This document shows, piece after piece, positions 23,419 to 36,402 of a DNA stretch of 64,000 nt. Positions within the stretch are counted from its first letter, which is position 1, and every line of letters starts with the position of its first letter. The DNA lies in assembly GCF_947179165.1 (NCBI RefSeq), contig NC_077243.1, positions 32,688,001 to 32,752,000 on the forward strand, given 5' to 3'. The translations under genes and the position numbers were made by a program. This stretch comes from Solanum dulcamara (Eukaryota > Streptophyta > Magnoliopsida > Solanales > Solanaceae). Under the pieces are notes generated by a model. That model saw only the letters and a program-made list of their open reading frames with translations. It did no database searches and had not been told where the DNA came from.

Positions 23419-24101
23419 TACTTGAATGAAGCCACATGTCATAATTAAGAATTAAAGATTGAAATTTAATTACTCAAAAGAAGAGCCTAATCATGATTAA
23501 AATAACAAATAATTATTCATTTACTTACTCTAAATGAAATTTGTCAATTTCACTATTCTAGCTAAAAAAATAATCTCACAAATTTATTTCAAATTCACTC
23601 ATTTCCATTTTTAGCACCAGCTCTTCTTTTTGTTTTTTTGGAACAAATATTTTCTTTTTGTACAATTACGAAATATTTTTTCTAGTTCTTCCTGACATTC
23701 CCGTCAAACATAGAGAAATAGTCTAATGCTTAGTGGGAGTAGTTAGAACAAACTGAATCAATGTATAATTATTTGCAAATTTTAAATTTCTAAGAAATCT
23801 GCGTGATGTTAGTTTTTGTTTTGGCTATAATTCGGAGTTTCAAAGAAGCAAAAGAATTCTCCTAATAAAAGGAAAAAAACATGTTTTTAAAAAAGAGCCC
23901 GCAAGACGAAAAGAGAGAATTTTTTTTATATATTTTTGAATGAGATAATTTTTTAGCTAGAATAGTGGGATTGACAAATGTTATTTAGAGTAAGTAAATG
24001 AATAATTATTTGTTATTTTAATCATGGTAAGGATTTTGGTTTGTGTAATTAAATCTCAACCTTTAATTCTTAATTATAATCTGTGGCTTCCATCCAAGTA
24101 C
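23419..24101. repeat. Long inverted repeat (foldback element)
   Basis: Arms of about 162 bp (23419-23580 and 23941-24101) are inverse copies. They share TAATTAAGAATTAAAG, ATGATTAAAATAACAAAT, AATTATTCATTTACTTACTC and CTATTCTAGCTAAAAAA. Weaker pairing extends outward to about 23385 and 24150. The 360-bp loop shows no gene. A transcript through it would fold into a long hairpin. Confidence 0.75.
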
Positions 24102-24638
24102 GAACTTGGGGAAATGGAGAGAGTGAGTAATGGAGAGGAGTCTCATCCTATTTTATTAGACACAAAATTTAACAAAAAAATAAAGACTTTTAAAATTTGT
24201 GATTTAAAATGCTTTAGATAATTATGTGGCTCTAAAAGATAAATTTTAAAATTAAATTATTTCTAAATATAAAAAAATAACATTCTTTTTTAGACAAATA
24301 AAAAAGAAAAGTGTGTTAAATTGGAATCGAGGGAGTATTATGCCTCATTTGTTCTCTTTGATTGAGGAGTCTGATTATGAATGCTATATGAATGATTAAG
24401 ATGTTATCTCTATATTCGAACATTGAATGATTAAGAATGTATGTTTTTCAAAATCTGAATATAAATTGTTTGTTTTATTTGTAAATATAATAAAGATGTA
24501 ACTCAAATAAAAATTTAATTAAATATTAGAAAAAGTATGAATTTAATAAAATAAAATCATCATATAATTAAAAAATGAAACATTTGTGTTTGCTAGTGAT
24601 GGTGGAAATGATTTGTAGTGGTAATGGTGGTAATAATT

Positions 24639-26850
24639 ATCGCGATCCGAGACTACCCCTTAGACGTGACATGGGACCTAGAGTCCCGAGAGACCCAAAG
24701 CTAACAACATGACATAACATGACACTATGATTCATACATAACTGAATTAACATGAGAAGCAAAATAAGTCTATAATAGGCCAACATATCATAAAACAGAA
24801 TCTGATACAAAAAATAACCGAAAGTCTACATTAACTGTCTGAAAGTCTCTACTACATAGGTGAGTTGCTAGGACATATCCCTAAGTAACTCCAAAATCGG
24901 ATATTGAAAGACTAACTGAAAAACATAAAAGATTGAACCGCTCTCGAAACATGAGGACTCACCAAAAAACATTGTCAAGCTGATAGGAATCTGTACTAAT
25001 CGTGGGTATGATAATGCAAATTAAAACCTATATTATGAAACAATATAGGCAGAAAAATATGTGGCCAGTACTATGGAATGTACTGAGTGCAAGGAAACGC
25101 ATGAACATGACATAATAACATGATAAGTTTGAAAATGTGATAATGTAATGACCAAGTAAACATAACATGAAATTGATGATCTGATTCTGAAAATATCGTA
25201 CAAGGTTAAAGCAATATTCTTGAAAGTCATAATCAAGACATATGTGAGAGATACCGTTAACCGGCATAAATCATGTGAGATATAACATGGAGTTCAGTAT
25301 TGTTCTTCCACACCAAAAAGAGAGTGTCCTACTTCCCAAGATAAGGACCATAATCATGAGCTTAGGTGGATCCATTAGCTAATGTCTAATTAGGATATAA
25401 CCTACGGGGCATATAGCTAAGGGACCTGGGTAATCGTCACTAGTCCAACTCGGTGCTAGGTAAACTCTCAACGGAAACATGCATAATCATTGTCATATTC
25501 ATAACATTGAAAACGATAAGAATCTAGTAATACTGAATTATTCATCACATCTCATAATCACAAGAATAACTCCTTTAAAAATCATAATTTTATAACATAG
25601 TCTTTGATACACTAAATAGAAAGCATCTAAATCATGAAATTCATTTGTAATGAAAATGTACTTCAATTGAAAGTATCATAATGTAATAAAACACGTTGAT
25701 ACTTTATTCGAAAGCATCCTTGATTCATAAACTTCTTCAATTCATAATGCATGCATATCAACATAGCTTGAATTCATATCATAAGATGCTTTCATAGCAT
25801 AAGTTCATGAAAATATTATTGAAAATATTGAATTTTGATCAAATCATGCATAATAAGATCAATCATGAAGCATAATCTGAAAATCAATTGAACTCATAAG
25901 AAAAATCGTGAAGACATAAAATTGGGTAAGAATCATGATTGAAAAAATAATGTTTCTTTGGAATTCAATAGATTAAGAGGAACCCATTGATGAACTTCCC
26001 ACATACCTTGAGTGAAACTCTAAAATTGATCTTCAATGAAGACTTGAAATCTTGAAGCCCTAGGTTGCTTGAGAGAGATGACTTGAGGGAGAAGAAACTT
26101 GAGTTGGAAGATTATGAGAGAATAGGGAGGTTAAGGTCTTTGGGATTCAGTTATACTCCCTTAGAATTGGACAAAAAAACATAGTATAAGTTAGAAGATT
26201 GATAAAAGACCCAATTAATCTTGAAAACTAACTGCCGACCATATTCTACGGAAGGCATCTATGGACCGTATAAACTTCTACGGCTCGTAGAAGGTCATCC
26301 GTAGAAAGTGACCTGTAAACCTAAGTTTTTGAACTTTGAACCATGAACCTTTTACGATTTGTAGAACATTGTACGACCTGTACAATTCATCCGTAAACCC
26401 ATTATTAAAATCCCATGTTTCAGAGGATTAAATCTACAGTCTTTTTACTATCCATAATTCCTTATACGGCCCATTCAAGTGTTTCTGAAAGTCAGAGATG
26501 TCTAAGTTTTCTAAATTTTTAAGTCTTTGATATATGAGACTATCCACGACCCATAAATATTTTCATGATCCATAATTCCATCAGAACTGATCCAGCCAAT
26601 TTTTTCGCCAACTTCTGAACTTTTAATCTATGTCTGAGTCTACGGCCCGTAGAACTCCTTATGGACCGTGAAACCCCTCGTACAATTGGTCCTGAAAATT
26701 TCCATTTTTAAAGTCCCTTTCACGATTGGCTTCCATGGACTGTATTATACGGTTTGTAAATACTTCTTGTGAAAGTGAAAGTTGCAGGCTTCAATAATTT
26801 TTCTGTATTTTTTTGGTTAAATATGAGCTAGACACTTTTGAGGTGTTACA
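24639..26850 (-). repeat. 3' LTR of chromovirus B
   Basis: On the minus strand it starts TGTAACACCTC after the purine tract AAGGGGGAGCTAT and ends near GTCTCGGATCGCGAT. The length is about 2.2 kb. No second copy is found in the window, so the 5' LTR of B is lost. In the U3 part (26215-26770) short words such as CTACGGCCCGTAG and TATGGACCGT recur. No coding sequence. Confidence 0.7.
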
Positions 26851-27139
26851 ATAGCTCCCCCTTAAAAATATTCTTCCTCGAGTGAAATTTAACTAAGCAT
26901 GAAAAGAGTAGAGAAATATCTAACATCCCAACGTGAAAGAAAAAAATATGAAAAACACATAAAATATGAGGAGTTATTGACTCCGAGCTAAAACATGAAG
27001 TTAAAACTGATTTTATGAACATGCATGTATAAAATAGGTTAAATTCAAAGAGTACATAGGAGGAACTAATACCTCAAACTGAAATTGAATCGAAAGAAAA
27101 GAGATGGGGGTACTTGGACATCATATCGGCTTCGACTTC
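26851..27139 (-). pseudogene. Chromovirus B: end of pol, left of the Athila-like insertion
   Basis: Minus-strand reading next to the Athila-like LTR gives EVEADMMSKYPHLF, the C-terminal end of a chromodomain, then non-coding sequence and the purine tract at 26851-26867. The matching first half of this chromodomain lies at 50502-50570, on the far side of the 23 kb insertion. Confidence 0.75.
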
Positions 27140-28591
27140 TGATACGCCCAAACTTACACTTCAATTAAGAAGTATAAAGTGATCGCTGTCAAAAATAGAA
27201 CCCAACTAGGCTGGGGTTGAACCCACAGGGAATGCAGATAAAATAAGTCTACTAGCACTTAAACTCAGTTGTAGTCAATATTTTCAAACAGTAAAATGCA
27301 TAAAGTAAATGGGGGGAGGGGTTGTTGTTTTGATAAATAAATGATTTTAGTAATAGAGTGTTATCTTATCAATGCATCATATGTAAAATCTAGCAAGTTA
27401 TGTACATATAAATACCTTCCAGTCCTATTATATGTATTTCACTCATCACCTCTCAGTCTCATAGTGTATTATCAACTAACCCTTTCTTTTGATCTTAGAA
27501 AACTATCCCATCCCGGGCTCAAGTTCTTAGATAAAAGTTTTAGAACTCGAATCTCTATTGTAGATTTCTTTTCCTAATCACTACCCCTTTTTCAATAAAG
27601 TAACGAATACAGGTGAGTTTTAATGCGTGCACTTGTTAAAATAAAACAAGACGAAAAACTATAATGCAATGCTAAACAGTGAACAACAATCACCTATACA
27701 TTTGCCTATTTCATTATTTGTCATGGTTTCCACAACCCTAGTTATGGGGTTTAGCTACTCATATTCGCAAGGAATAAATCAAGAATCAATATAGAATTTA
27801 TAAGACAATACTTACGTTTATGCAAAAGTAAACCTTGAATCACAAGAACGAAGAACAAATCAAGAACGATCAAATTATTAGATTGCACATTTGAATCTTG
27901 AAAAGTAGTCAAAGTTATGTTCTCACAATGTTCACAATAATCAAAATTCAGTAAAAATGCGCAACCCTTATAATAAAATGAGTTTGGGTATTTATAGAAG
28001 TACAAAGCCCAATCCTAAACCAATTAGGAAAACTTAAGTCAGTAGAGTTCACACCAAGTCTTTACTGTCCGTATTCACTTTCACACTCCGTAGTCATGCT
28101 CTGTGGTATTTGACTTGCCTCCACAACTATTTGGGCCTCTTCTCCTTCACGAGTGATCATCACGTCTCATGGTCCTCACCATACCCTATAGTGGAGTTCG
28201 TGGTACTTTTCTTGGGCTATTTGAACTCTCTTCAGTATATCCTTCATGAGCTCTGGTAACGACAAGCAGTGGACTACACCGCCCGTGAAGGGTATCATGG
28301 AGTTCCACTTAGCCAAAATTCTTATAATCTTTAGGCTTCACATATCAGCACAACGCCAACCAACACGACCCATATAAGGCACCACAGACCATAGTGGAAC
28401 TCGTAGTTCTCTACATGCAACATTTCTTAGTAAAAACTCTATAGAACTTCAAAATCATCCCAAAACTTACGCACGACTTAGTTTTCCTGCAAAATGAACA
28501 AAATGCATATCATATCTATAAAAACATACTTGAAACTCAAACTAATCCATCATTTTGAGTGTCAAAAGTGTCGTAAATAAGTGACACATCA
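27140..28591 (-). repeat. 3' LTR of the Athila-like element (uninterrupted)
   Basis: Bounded by TGATACGCCC and GTGACACATCA on the plus strand. It aligns with 39226-40141 plus 49870-50501. Relative to that copy it lacks about 85 bp after 27353. At 27957-27970 it preserves the undisturbed LINE target site (ATGCGCAACCCTT). Words of the type CACGGNCCGTG recur at 28050-28420. Confidence 0.9.
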
Positions 28592-30086
28592 ACACCCTCA
28601 ACTTAGAACCATTGTTTGTCCTCAAGCAATGACACAAAACAAATTAACATAACGCGCAAATATAAACGACTATTAGAAGACATATTGCAACCCAACACAC
28701 AAAACCATGACCCTCTCTTTCAACCAACTCAGCTATGCAAATGCATTGACAGTCCAACTAACTTAGCAGGATCGATTTACGACATCACACTACTCATAGT
28801 CAACCAAACCACTATAAACCACATTGTACTAGTCAATATAGAAACTCAACAGTATAATCATAGTGCCCTCACCATAAGGAAGTCTCTCACACGATATATA
28901 TGAACAAAATAGAGACTGAAACAAATTCACTCATACTCGCAAATGAAGTTCAATCAATACACATGTACGAACCATAGGCTTGCCTTTATTTTCTATACTT
29001 CAACTTTCAAATATCTCTTTTAGGATCACCTTAGGACTTTCTTTGCTTGTAACATAGGCTCGGGCTTGGGTAGGATACATTTAGGATTAAAGTGACTATT
29101 TCTTCCCTCCATGACACTACTTTAACTTAGCTGCATCTTTTTCAACCCTAAACAAGTTCATCCCTTGTTTCTTTCTTTATTTACACTTGGGTGTGGCTTC
29201 CGCTTTTGTTCTTTCTTTTTCAAAGTTTTTTTATCATTACAATTTGAATTTTATGATGCATTACACTTGTTCTTTCATTTCCTTAGCATCCACACCCCAA
29301 TGCTTTTCTTTTTCCTCTGATCACACAGTTCTTTTCATACCCCAACTTTTTCACTTCTCTCTATAGTAACCACCCTCAACTTAGGCTTTTAGCCTGAGTT
29401 GAGGTGCATATTTTCCTAGGAGGGACCAGAGCCAAGATAAAGGTCTTCAGTCAGATAGGAAAGGTAAATTGTGTTATTTTAAAGAAAGGTCTTTTTAGGC
29501 TCAAACTTTTGGTTCAAAGGGTACAATATCATTCTTTTGGTCATTTATAGGCTAAGTGACTCATTTTCAAAACCGTCCTATGATCTTTTCCTAATAAAGC
29601 TATCCAATTTTTTTAGTGAGACTAACTAGAAAAGTTCTAGCTTACAGATGCATTGTTCGAACTAGGTAGTTCAGCTCACACACACATGCTACATATGCTA
29701 CACTTATTCAACACTAATCAAAACAGTCACGTTCTAGCTACTATTTGATTGACAAGTCAATATGTACAATATCATATAAAGTTCCTACCAAAGCCAGTTT
29801 AGACACAATCACATAGTATTTCAAAATTTGTTCAGTTGTGAGTCATTTTTGTTCAGTTCTAAGCATTCATTGTCATAGGATACTAAATACTTCTATAGAC
29901 TCTTGTATTTATACAAAAACAACCTAAACGGGATAGTTCTACTAGATATAATGCTTGAGAGAAAAGAAATACGACAACAAAATATCTCAAGCTGTCAGGA
30001 TGCACACCCCCATCAAAATAATGTACATTACCCTCAATGCACGTCAGAATACTCAAAAGTAAATATAAGGGAGGGGTCATACTCGC
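28592..30086 (-). other. Non-coding 3' part of the Athila-like element
   Basis: About 1.5 kb between the env-like ORF and the 3' LTR. GTTGAGGGTGT on the minus strand, next to the LTR, is the likely polypurine tract. A pyrimidine-rich stretch spans 29180-29350. No domain is recognisable in the short open frames. Confidence 0.6.
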
Positions 30087-32100
30087 GATGCCCTAAGAAT
30101 CAGTCGGCTCTGTTGTGGCACTAGTGGTGGCTGGTGCACTCAATGAAGTAGGTCGCCAAGGGTCATCACCTATAGTAGGAGTGAGTTTCCTGGATGGTAG
30201 CTAAATAGGAGTAATATCTGGAATGGGGGTCTCTACAACCTCAGGAGGAGCGACTCTACTAGTAGATGCTCTAACCCTTGCAACCTCAAGCTATTTCTGC
30301 TCTAAATTGACTTTCTCCTTGGCTTCCCTTTGAGAAGCACACACAACTTTTAGGGCTCACTTTTCCTCAACTCTCTTCTCTTTTGCTGCATCATCGAAGG
30401 AGCTGTCTCTATCTCAACGCTTCTTGCCCTTGCCTTTTTTACCGAGCTAGGGTGCTGAAATGGAGCCCTATATGTTATCTAATTGCACTGGCTCGGGAGG
30501 TGTAGACAATAGTTGCATTAATGCATTAGTAGCAACAACATAAGCAATAGTAGTAGACTTTTCTTTTAATTTATCTAGTTCTTGATGTAAGGCGGACAAC
30601 TGTGCCTGCATGGACTTGGTCTCTGCAGTACTCAACTCGCTGCTTCACTCAATAAGGTGGGACTCAAGGCCATCTATACGACCCTAGACAATCGAGATCT
30701 CCTATATGAACTCACAACAAAGCTAGGCCACCTTCTACTGTATCTGAGCTTGGACTACCCTCGATAGTTGATCAATGACCTGATCTACCAAAGCCCATGT
30801 CTAGCCCTGAAATTGCGTTAATCTATCAAGAAAGGCATAAGGAACTGTGATCATCCTACCTGTGGCTACGGGCATGGAGGTCGTAGGCCTGGTGTCTCCC
30901 TTAGGCTGCTCTGCAGCCTTATTAGATGGAGAAACTGTAGTAGCTCCCTCTAGAGATAGTGTAGAAGGAGGTGGACTTGTGGTTATAATAACGACAAGAC
31001 TGGTCGAACCTACTTGGTCTTGTAGAGGGGGTTGTCTAAATCTTTGATTAATGCCATATTTATAGAGTTCATCACTATGGTGCGATGGTTATAGTATTTG
31101 CATACTGGATATCCATAGACTCACATAACTCCAGATTAGGCAAACGAATAGTAATTCAGCTTGCTATGCAGTCCAAAAACAATAATAATTCAGGTTATTA
31201 GTGATGCCTACGATGGGTAAAGAGTGTTTTCATTTGTTGTTGGGTAGAGTCGGGCACTAATAATAGCCCACAAAAATTTTACTCGGAATATGAGGGATGC
31301 CTTAGTAATAAGTTGCCTTGGGTTAGTGACCCACGATGCATTTACACCCTCAATAGCAATCAACCCCATAATCTATCTCATAGTATTAATCCACTCCTCT
31401 AGGTCACCCATATGCTCCTTGTTAGTGACCAAATAGTTCTGGCGCTCATAAAGACTAGTCCGGACATCTGTGTGGAAAGCCAAACCATATAGGAATTGAT
31501 TTATCGTGGTCCTAGGTATGTGAACTTTCACTCTATGGACTAGTACCTTATCCAGCGGTGGTGATTGCAATTCAACAACACTCATTTTCTTTTAAGAAGT
31601 CTCATCAGGACCCATTTAACATTGTGTCAGCATAGGCAGAATAAAACTCCTGAGTGAGAGTGGTGCCAAATTATCTGGGTCCTTATTTATCTACTCAAAG
31701 TAATGCCTGTTGAATAAATCTTGAAGCTCAGGTAATGCGGAGAGTTTGTCGGTGATGACCCAAAATTCTGGTACAATAGCCCATTTTTTAAGCCTTTAGA
31801 GCTTTTGGTCAGGCCATTGGTGAATATTTCATATTGGCCCAGAGTGAGCCAACTATTTCTCAGGAATGAAATAAGTTTTCGGTGTTCTGTGGGATCACTT
31901 TCCTTCTCATTCACCAAGAACTTTATATTGTGCTGTTTTCCTTCTCTACTACCAGAGCCACCTACTTCCTCCTTTGATTGCTCATTTGCACCACTAGCTT
32001 CCTCTTTGGATTGTGCATCTACTCCACTTGCCTCATTGTCTGAGTCGGCTTCCTCCTCTTCATACAAGGAGTGATAAGCCTTGATATCAATGACATCCAT
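30087..32100 (-). pseudogene. Env-like third ORF of the Athila-like element
   Basis: It starts at 32100 (MDVIDIKAYHSLYEE) with an acidic, Ser/Glu-rich N-terminus containing two SKEEASG-like repeats. The middle (31585-31080) matches the family often annotated as putative plant transposon protein: VKVHIPRTTINQFLYG, then WVTNPRQLITKASLIF. The C-terminal third has a coiled-coil segment (STAETKSMQAQLSALHQELD) and a Lys/Arg-rich stretch, ending near TEPTDS at 30090. At least one frame change (between 31687 and 31585) and several stops break it. Despite the env-like label, no signal peptide or transmembrane segment is visible. The function of this family is unknown. Confidence 0.72.
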
Positions 32101-33479
32101 AGTTCTAGTGGTTTAGGGTACGTGGGGAGAAATATTAGTAGTGACCTGCATATCGAATCCATTAGAAGATTTGCTTCCCGACTCCTGGTCTAAGTCATTG
32201 AGTCAGGATGAATTCTTTGTGTGTCTAGGTCTAATGATACCTACGAAGATGACAAATGATTAATATTCATAAAAGAAAGTGTGAAAAATATAAACAGGTA
32301 CTTAGACTTCCCTCCAATTATACAAGCATAGATATGTCCCTTATGAAATGATGTCGCTCAATCCATCACAGGTTATTCACAAGCTAACTCTGAAATAAAA
32401 TTTTATTTTTGGAATTTTCAAATTTTTCAATATTTTTCTTAAGTATTTCAACATGGTGGACCTTCATTGGCCATGAAGGGTTTCACGGATCATGAAAGGT
32501 TCTATAGTGAACATCAGTGTTGGGGGTTTTAGGGAATTGCCTAAATTTTTTCTAAGTGTTCAAACTGCGGACGACACCACAACCCGTGATAAAGTTCATG
32601 GTCCATAATTCCTTCTGTGATCTTACACTTAGAAGAATCTTAAGTATGAAGACAATGGGCATCCACCATGATCTGTGAAGTGCTATACAGACCATGTGAA
32701 GGTCATCATCCCCAACTCAATTGGGTCAGCCATGGTCAAACATTCCTTTCATCTTAAAACACCACACAACACGCAAATACAATACAATGATACCAAAATC
32801 ATTCCAAACCATTCCACATATACTAATGCTCAGCAAAATAACAATCCTAATCATAATTTTATAATTTTAGAAGAATCAAAACAAGTAACTTACTTTGTGG
32901 TGTCACTAGATTAATTTATGATACCACAATAATGTTAGTAATGCTATGCACATTCTTTTAACAACCAAACTATTAGAACAAGAAGATTTTGAGTGAGATT
33001 ATGTGAGAATGGGAGGTAATTGAGATGAACTCGAATTTTTGGGTTGAAATTGGTTTAAAACCTAATTACCCGTTAGAATTTGGGATTGTGTCCAAACTGA
33101 GTAAGGCTAATTTTAAGTTAGCCAACATTGTTTTCACGATTCCTAATGGTGCTCGTGATGAGCACCACGGGCCGTGATCCTCTTCATGGTGTTGAACTTA
33201 GAGAAAAAGGACCAGATTACTTGGGATCATAGAAGTCTAAATGGACCGTAAAGTCTATCGCAGACTATAAACTCCACTGTAATCCTGAAGCCCATTAAGG
33301 CTTTGTCCATCACGCTTCCTTACCATGGGATGTGGTGCGTTATACAGTCCATATAGGTGCCCGTGGTGGAGTTTCTTGGCTAATTTTTTTAGTGTTTTCT
33401 CCTTCTTTGCATTCCTTCACTCAAAGAACACACCATGCCACTATTAAATCATCAAAAACAAAATTTAGCCTATCTACTA
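32101..33479 (-). other. Spacer between integrase and env-like ORF
   Basis: Non-coding stretch of about 1.4 kb. Two blocks (32455-32690 and 33125-33370) carry the same CACGGNCCGTG-like words as the LTR. No open frame with a recognisable domain. Confidence 0.5.
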
Positions 33480-34624
33480 CAAGTACAATCCTTAGGTTGC
33501 CTCCCAAGCAGTGCTTGATTTAACATCGCAATACAACACGATTTACTTAACTACTCAGACTTCATCAAGCTTTCCCCCATGGGTTGCCTCCCATGTAGCG
33601 CTTGATTTAATATTGCGGTACGATGCAGGTTCCTTGACTACTCATACTTCGTCAAGATAGAGCTTCTCAACTGTGCTTGCTTCCTCAATGATCCCTGGTA
33701 TAGCTTCACATATTGCTTATTTACCTTGAACTTGCTCCCATCCTGTGGTTTGATATCGATTGCACAATGTGGAAACACTCATGATATAGTGAAAGGTCCA
33801 AACCATTTGGACTTCAAATTACCTGGAAAAAATCTTAGTCTGGAGTTGAACAACAACACTAAGTCACCAAGGCAGAACTATCGCATCTCTATACGCCGAT
33901 CATGATATAGCTTCATTCACTCTTTGTATAGTGTTTCTCTTTTATATTCTCTTAGGCGGAACTCATCCATCTCATCTATCTACTCTAGCATCATATTTGA
34001 AGCTTCGCTCAAACTCAAATTCAACTTCTTTAGTTCCCACAATGCCTTGTGCTCTATATCCACAAGCAAATGACATGCCTTTTCAAAAACTAACTGATAT
34101 GGTGACATACTAATGCATGTTTTGAAAGTTGTTTCATAGACCCATAGTGTATCATAAGGCTTCCTTGACTAGTCAGTTTTATTTTCATTCACAAACTTAG
34201 CTAAGATCTCTTTTAATTCTCTATTGGATACTTCAACTTGCCCACTTAGCTAAGGATGATATGGAGTTGCTACCTTTATTGCTTTACACCATATTTGTCC
34301 AATAAAGTATGAAAGATCTTGATTAAAAAGTGGGGCCTCATCAATGATGATTGCTCTGGAAGTGTCAAACGTGGAGAAGATATTCCTTTTCAAAAAACCA
34401 ACTACACTCTTACCCTCATTGTCTTCTAATGCCATAGCTTCCACCCACTTGGAGACATAGTCGATTGCAATCAGGATATACTTCTTAACATATGAGCTCA
34501 TGAATGGTCCCATGATATTAATTCCCCAAACATCAAAATGCTCAACCTCTATGATTGGATCCATAGGAAACTCTTGGCGCCTTGATATAGCACCTTGCCT
34601 TTGGCATTTGTCGTAACTCTTCAC
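33480..34624 (-). pseudogene. pol: Athila-like integrase
   Basis: The core domain in 34624-34250 reads FDVWGINIMGPF, KYILIAIDYVSKWVEA and ATPYHP, all typical of Athila integrase. The catalytic region after IIIDEAPLFNQD is altered: the usual DGG is DEA. Downstream, FETTFKTCISMSPYQLVFEKACH-type blocks and the C-terminal FPGNLKSKWFGPF block extend to about 33750, with stops. A duplicated SS-AWEAT-type tail repeats near 33590 and 33500. Confidence 0.8.
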
Positions 34625-34945
34625 CGGATCATATGTATCTCTATAGATGGTGGGCTAATAATATCCTAATTGAAACACCTTTTAAGCTGTTTGGGATCCA
34701 CTATGATTTCCACCCACTGGAGAAGAGTGACAGCCTCAAGAATACTCAGCATCTCAGCTTTTGACATACATCGCCTGATCAAATTGTTAGCACACATTCT
34801 AAACAAATAATGCTCACCCCAGAAGTACCTATTCACATCATGTAAGAATTTCTTCCTCTGCTAGAACGTCAGGTCTTTGGGCATCAATCGAATAATTGGA
34901 AAAGTCATCAAACTAAGGAATAAGATCAAGAGTAGGGGCTAATAC

Positions 34946-36300
34946 CTAATCATCTGGGAATAAATCATTAATATCAAGCTCATACCCATCTATTTTTTCA
35001 GCTTCTAGCCTAGACAAGTGGTCCGCTACCTGATTTTCACAACCTTTTTTGTCAATGACTTCAAAGTCAAATTTTTGTAGCAAGAGAACATATTTGATCA
35101 ACTTTGGATTTGCGTAGTTCTTTTCCATTAAGTACCTCAGAGCTGTATGGTCAATGTGTACTATTATATTTTTACCCAAAAAGCATGCTCTGCATTTCTC
35201 GAATGCATAAACAACTGCTAACAACTCCTGCTCAGTGACAGTGTAGTTCTTTCAGGCTACATTATGTGCCTTTCTTGCATTGTAAATGGGGTGAAAGATA
35301 TTGTCATGCCTTTTCCCTAGAACAACCCCAAAGCGACACCACTCGCATCACACATGATCTCAAATGGTGTAGACCAGCCAGGAGCAATAATTACTGGCAC
35401 TGAAATTAGTTTTTCTTTCAAGAACTCAAATTCCTTCATACACACCTCATCAAAATAAAACTTCACCTTCTTCTCTAATAATTTAAAAAATGGATGTGCA
35501 ATTTTAGGGAAGTCCTTGATGAATCGCATGTAGAACCCAGCATGCCCCAAGAAACTGCAGATACCCTTCACAGAGATAGGAGGGTACAACTTTTCAATAA
35601 CCTCTATCTTTGTTTTATCTATCTCCAGGCCTTTTTTTGAAATTTTGTGTCCCGACATGATACCTTCTTTCACCATAAAATGGCACTTTTCCCAGTTAAG
35701 AACTAGGTTGTCCTCTTCATATCTCTACAATGCCCTGCTAAGATTGAACAAAATGTCATCGAAAGTATCACCTATCACATAAAAGTCATCCATGAATACC
35801 TCTAGAGTATCTTCTACATATTTAAGAATATTGACATCATACACCTCTGGAATGTGGTGGGTGTATTACATAGTCCAAAAGTCATGTGCTTGAATGAATA
35901 TGTGCTATATGGACATATAAATATGGTTTTCTCTTGATCCTCCAAAATTATAGAGATCTGATTGTAGCCTAAATACCTATCTAGGAAACAATACCAACCT
36001 CTACCTACCAGCCTGTCTAGCATCTGGTCCATGAAAATGATTGGGAAATGGTCTTTCAAGGTGCATTTGTTGAGTTTCCTGTAGTCTTTGTAGACTCACA
36101 ATCCTGTGACCAGATGAAGTGGAACTAACTCATTCTTTTCATATGCAACAACCGTTATACCACCTTTCTTAGGGGCACTGAACAAGACTAGCCCAATTGC
36201 TGTCCGAAATTGGATACACCACACCTGCATCAAGAAACTTTATAATCTCTTTCTTCATAACCTCTTGTATAGGTGGGTTTAATCTCCGCTGGTGCTCAAT
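34946..36300 (-). pseudogene. pol: Athila-like reverse transcriptase and RNase H
   Basis: RT spans about 36300-35400: CFLDRYLGYNQI (RT block 4), TFGLCNTPTTFQRCM (block 5), then FMDDF near 35790, so the catalytic Asp pair survives, and FLGHAGFYMRFIKDF. RNase H covers 35380-34946: MCDASGVALG, HIDHTALRYL and ENQVADHLSRLE. Stops break the frame at about 35315, 35700 and 35810, and short frame changes separate the pieces. Confidence 0.85.
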
Positions 36301-36402
36301 GATAAGAATGCAATCCTACTCTAATTGGATTTTATAAGTGTAAATTCCACGTGGTATGCCAATTATGTTAGTAATGGTCCAATGAATTGTTTACTTGTAC
36401 CT

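Noticed and set aside
30847..31047. Plus-strand open frame rich in Gly and Val
   Set aside because: It is the antisense of the env-like ORF of the Athila-like element, whose minus-strand reading has family motifs on both sides.
31080..31585. Possible viral envelope gene
   Set aside because: The label env-like comes only from position after pol. No signal peptide, membrane segment or fusion motif is visible, and the match is to the plant transposon protein family. I see no endogenous plant virus in the window.
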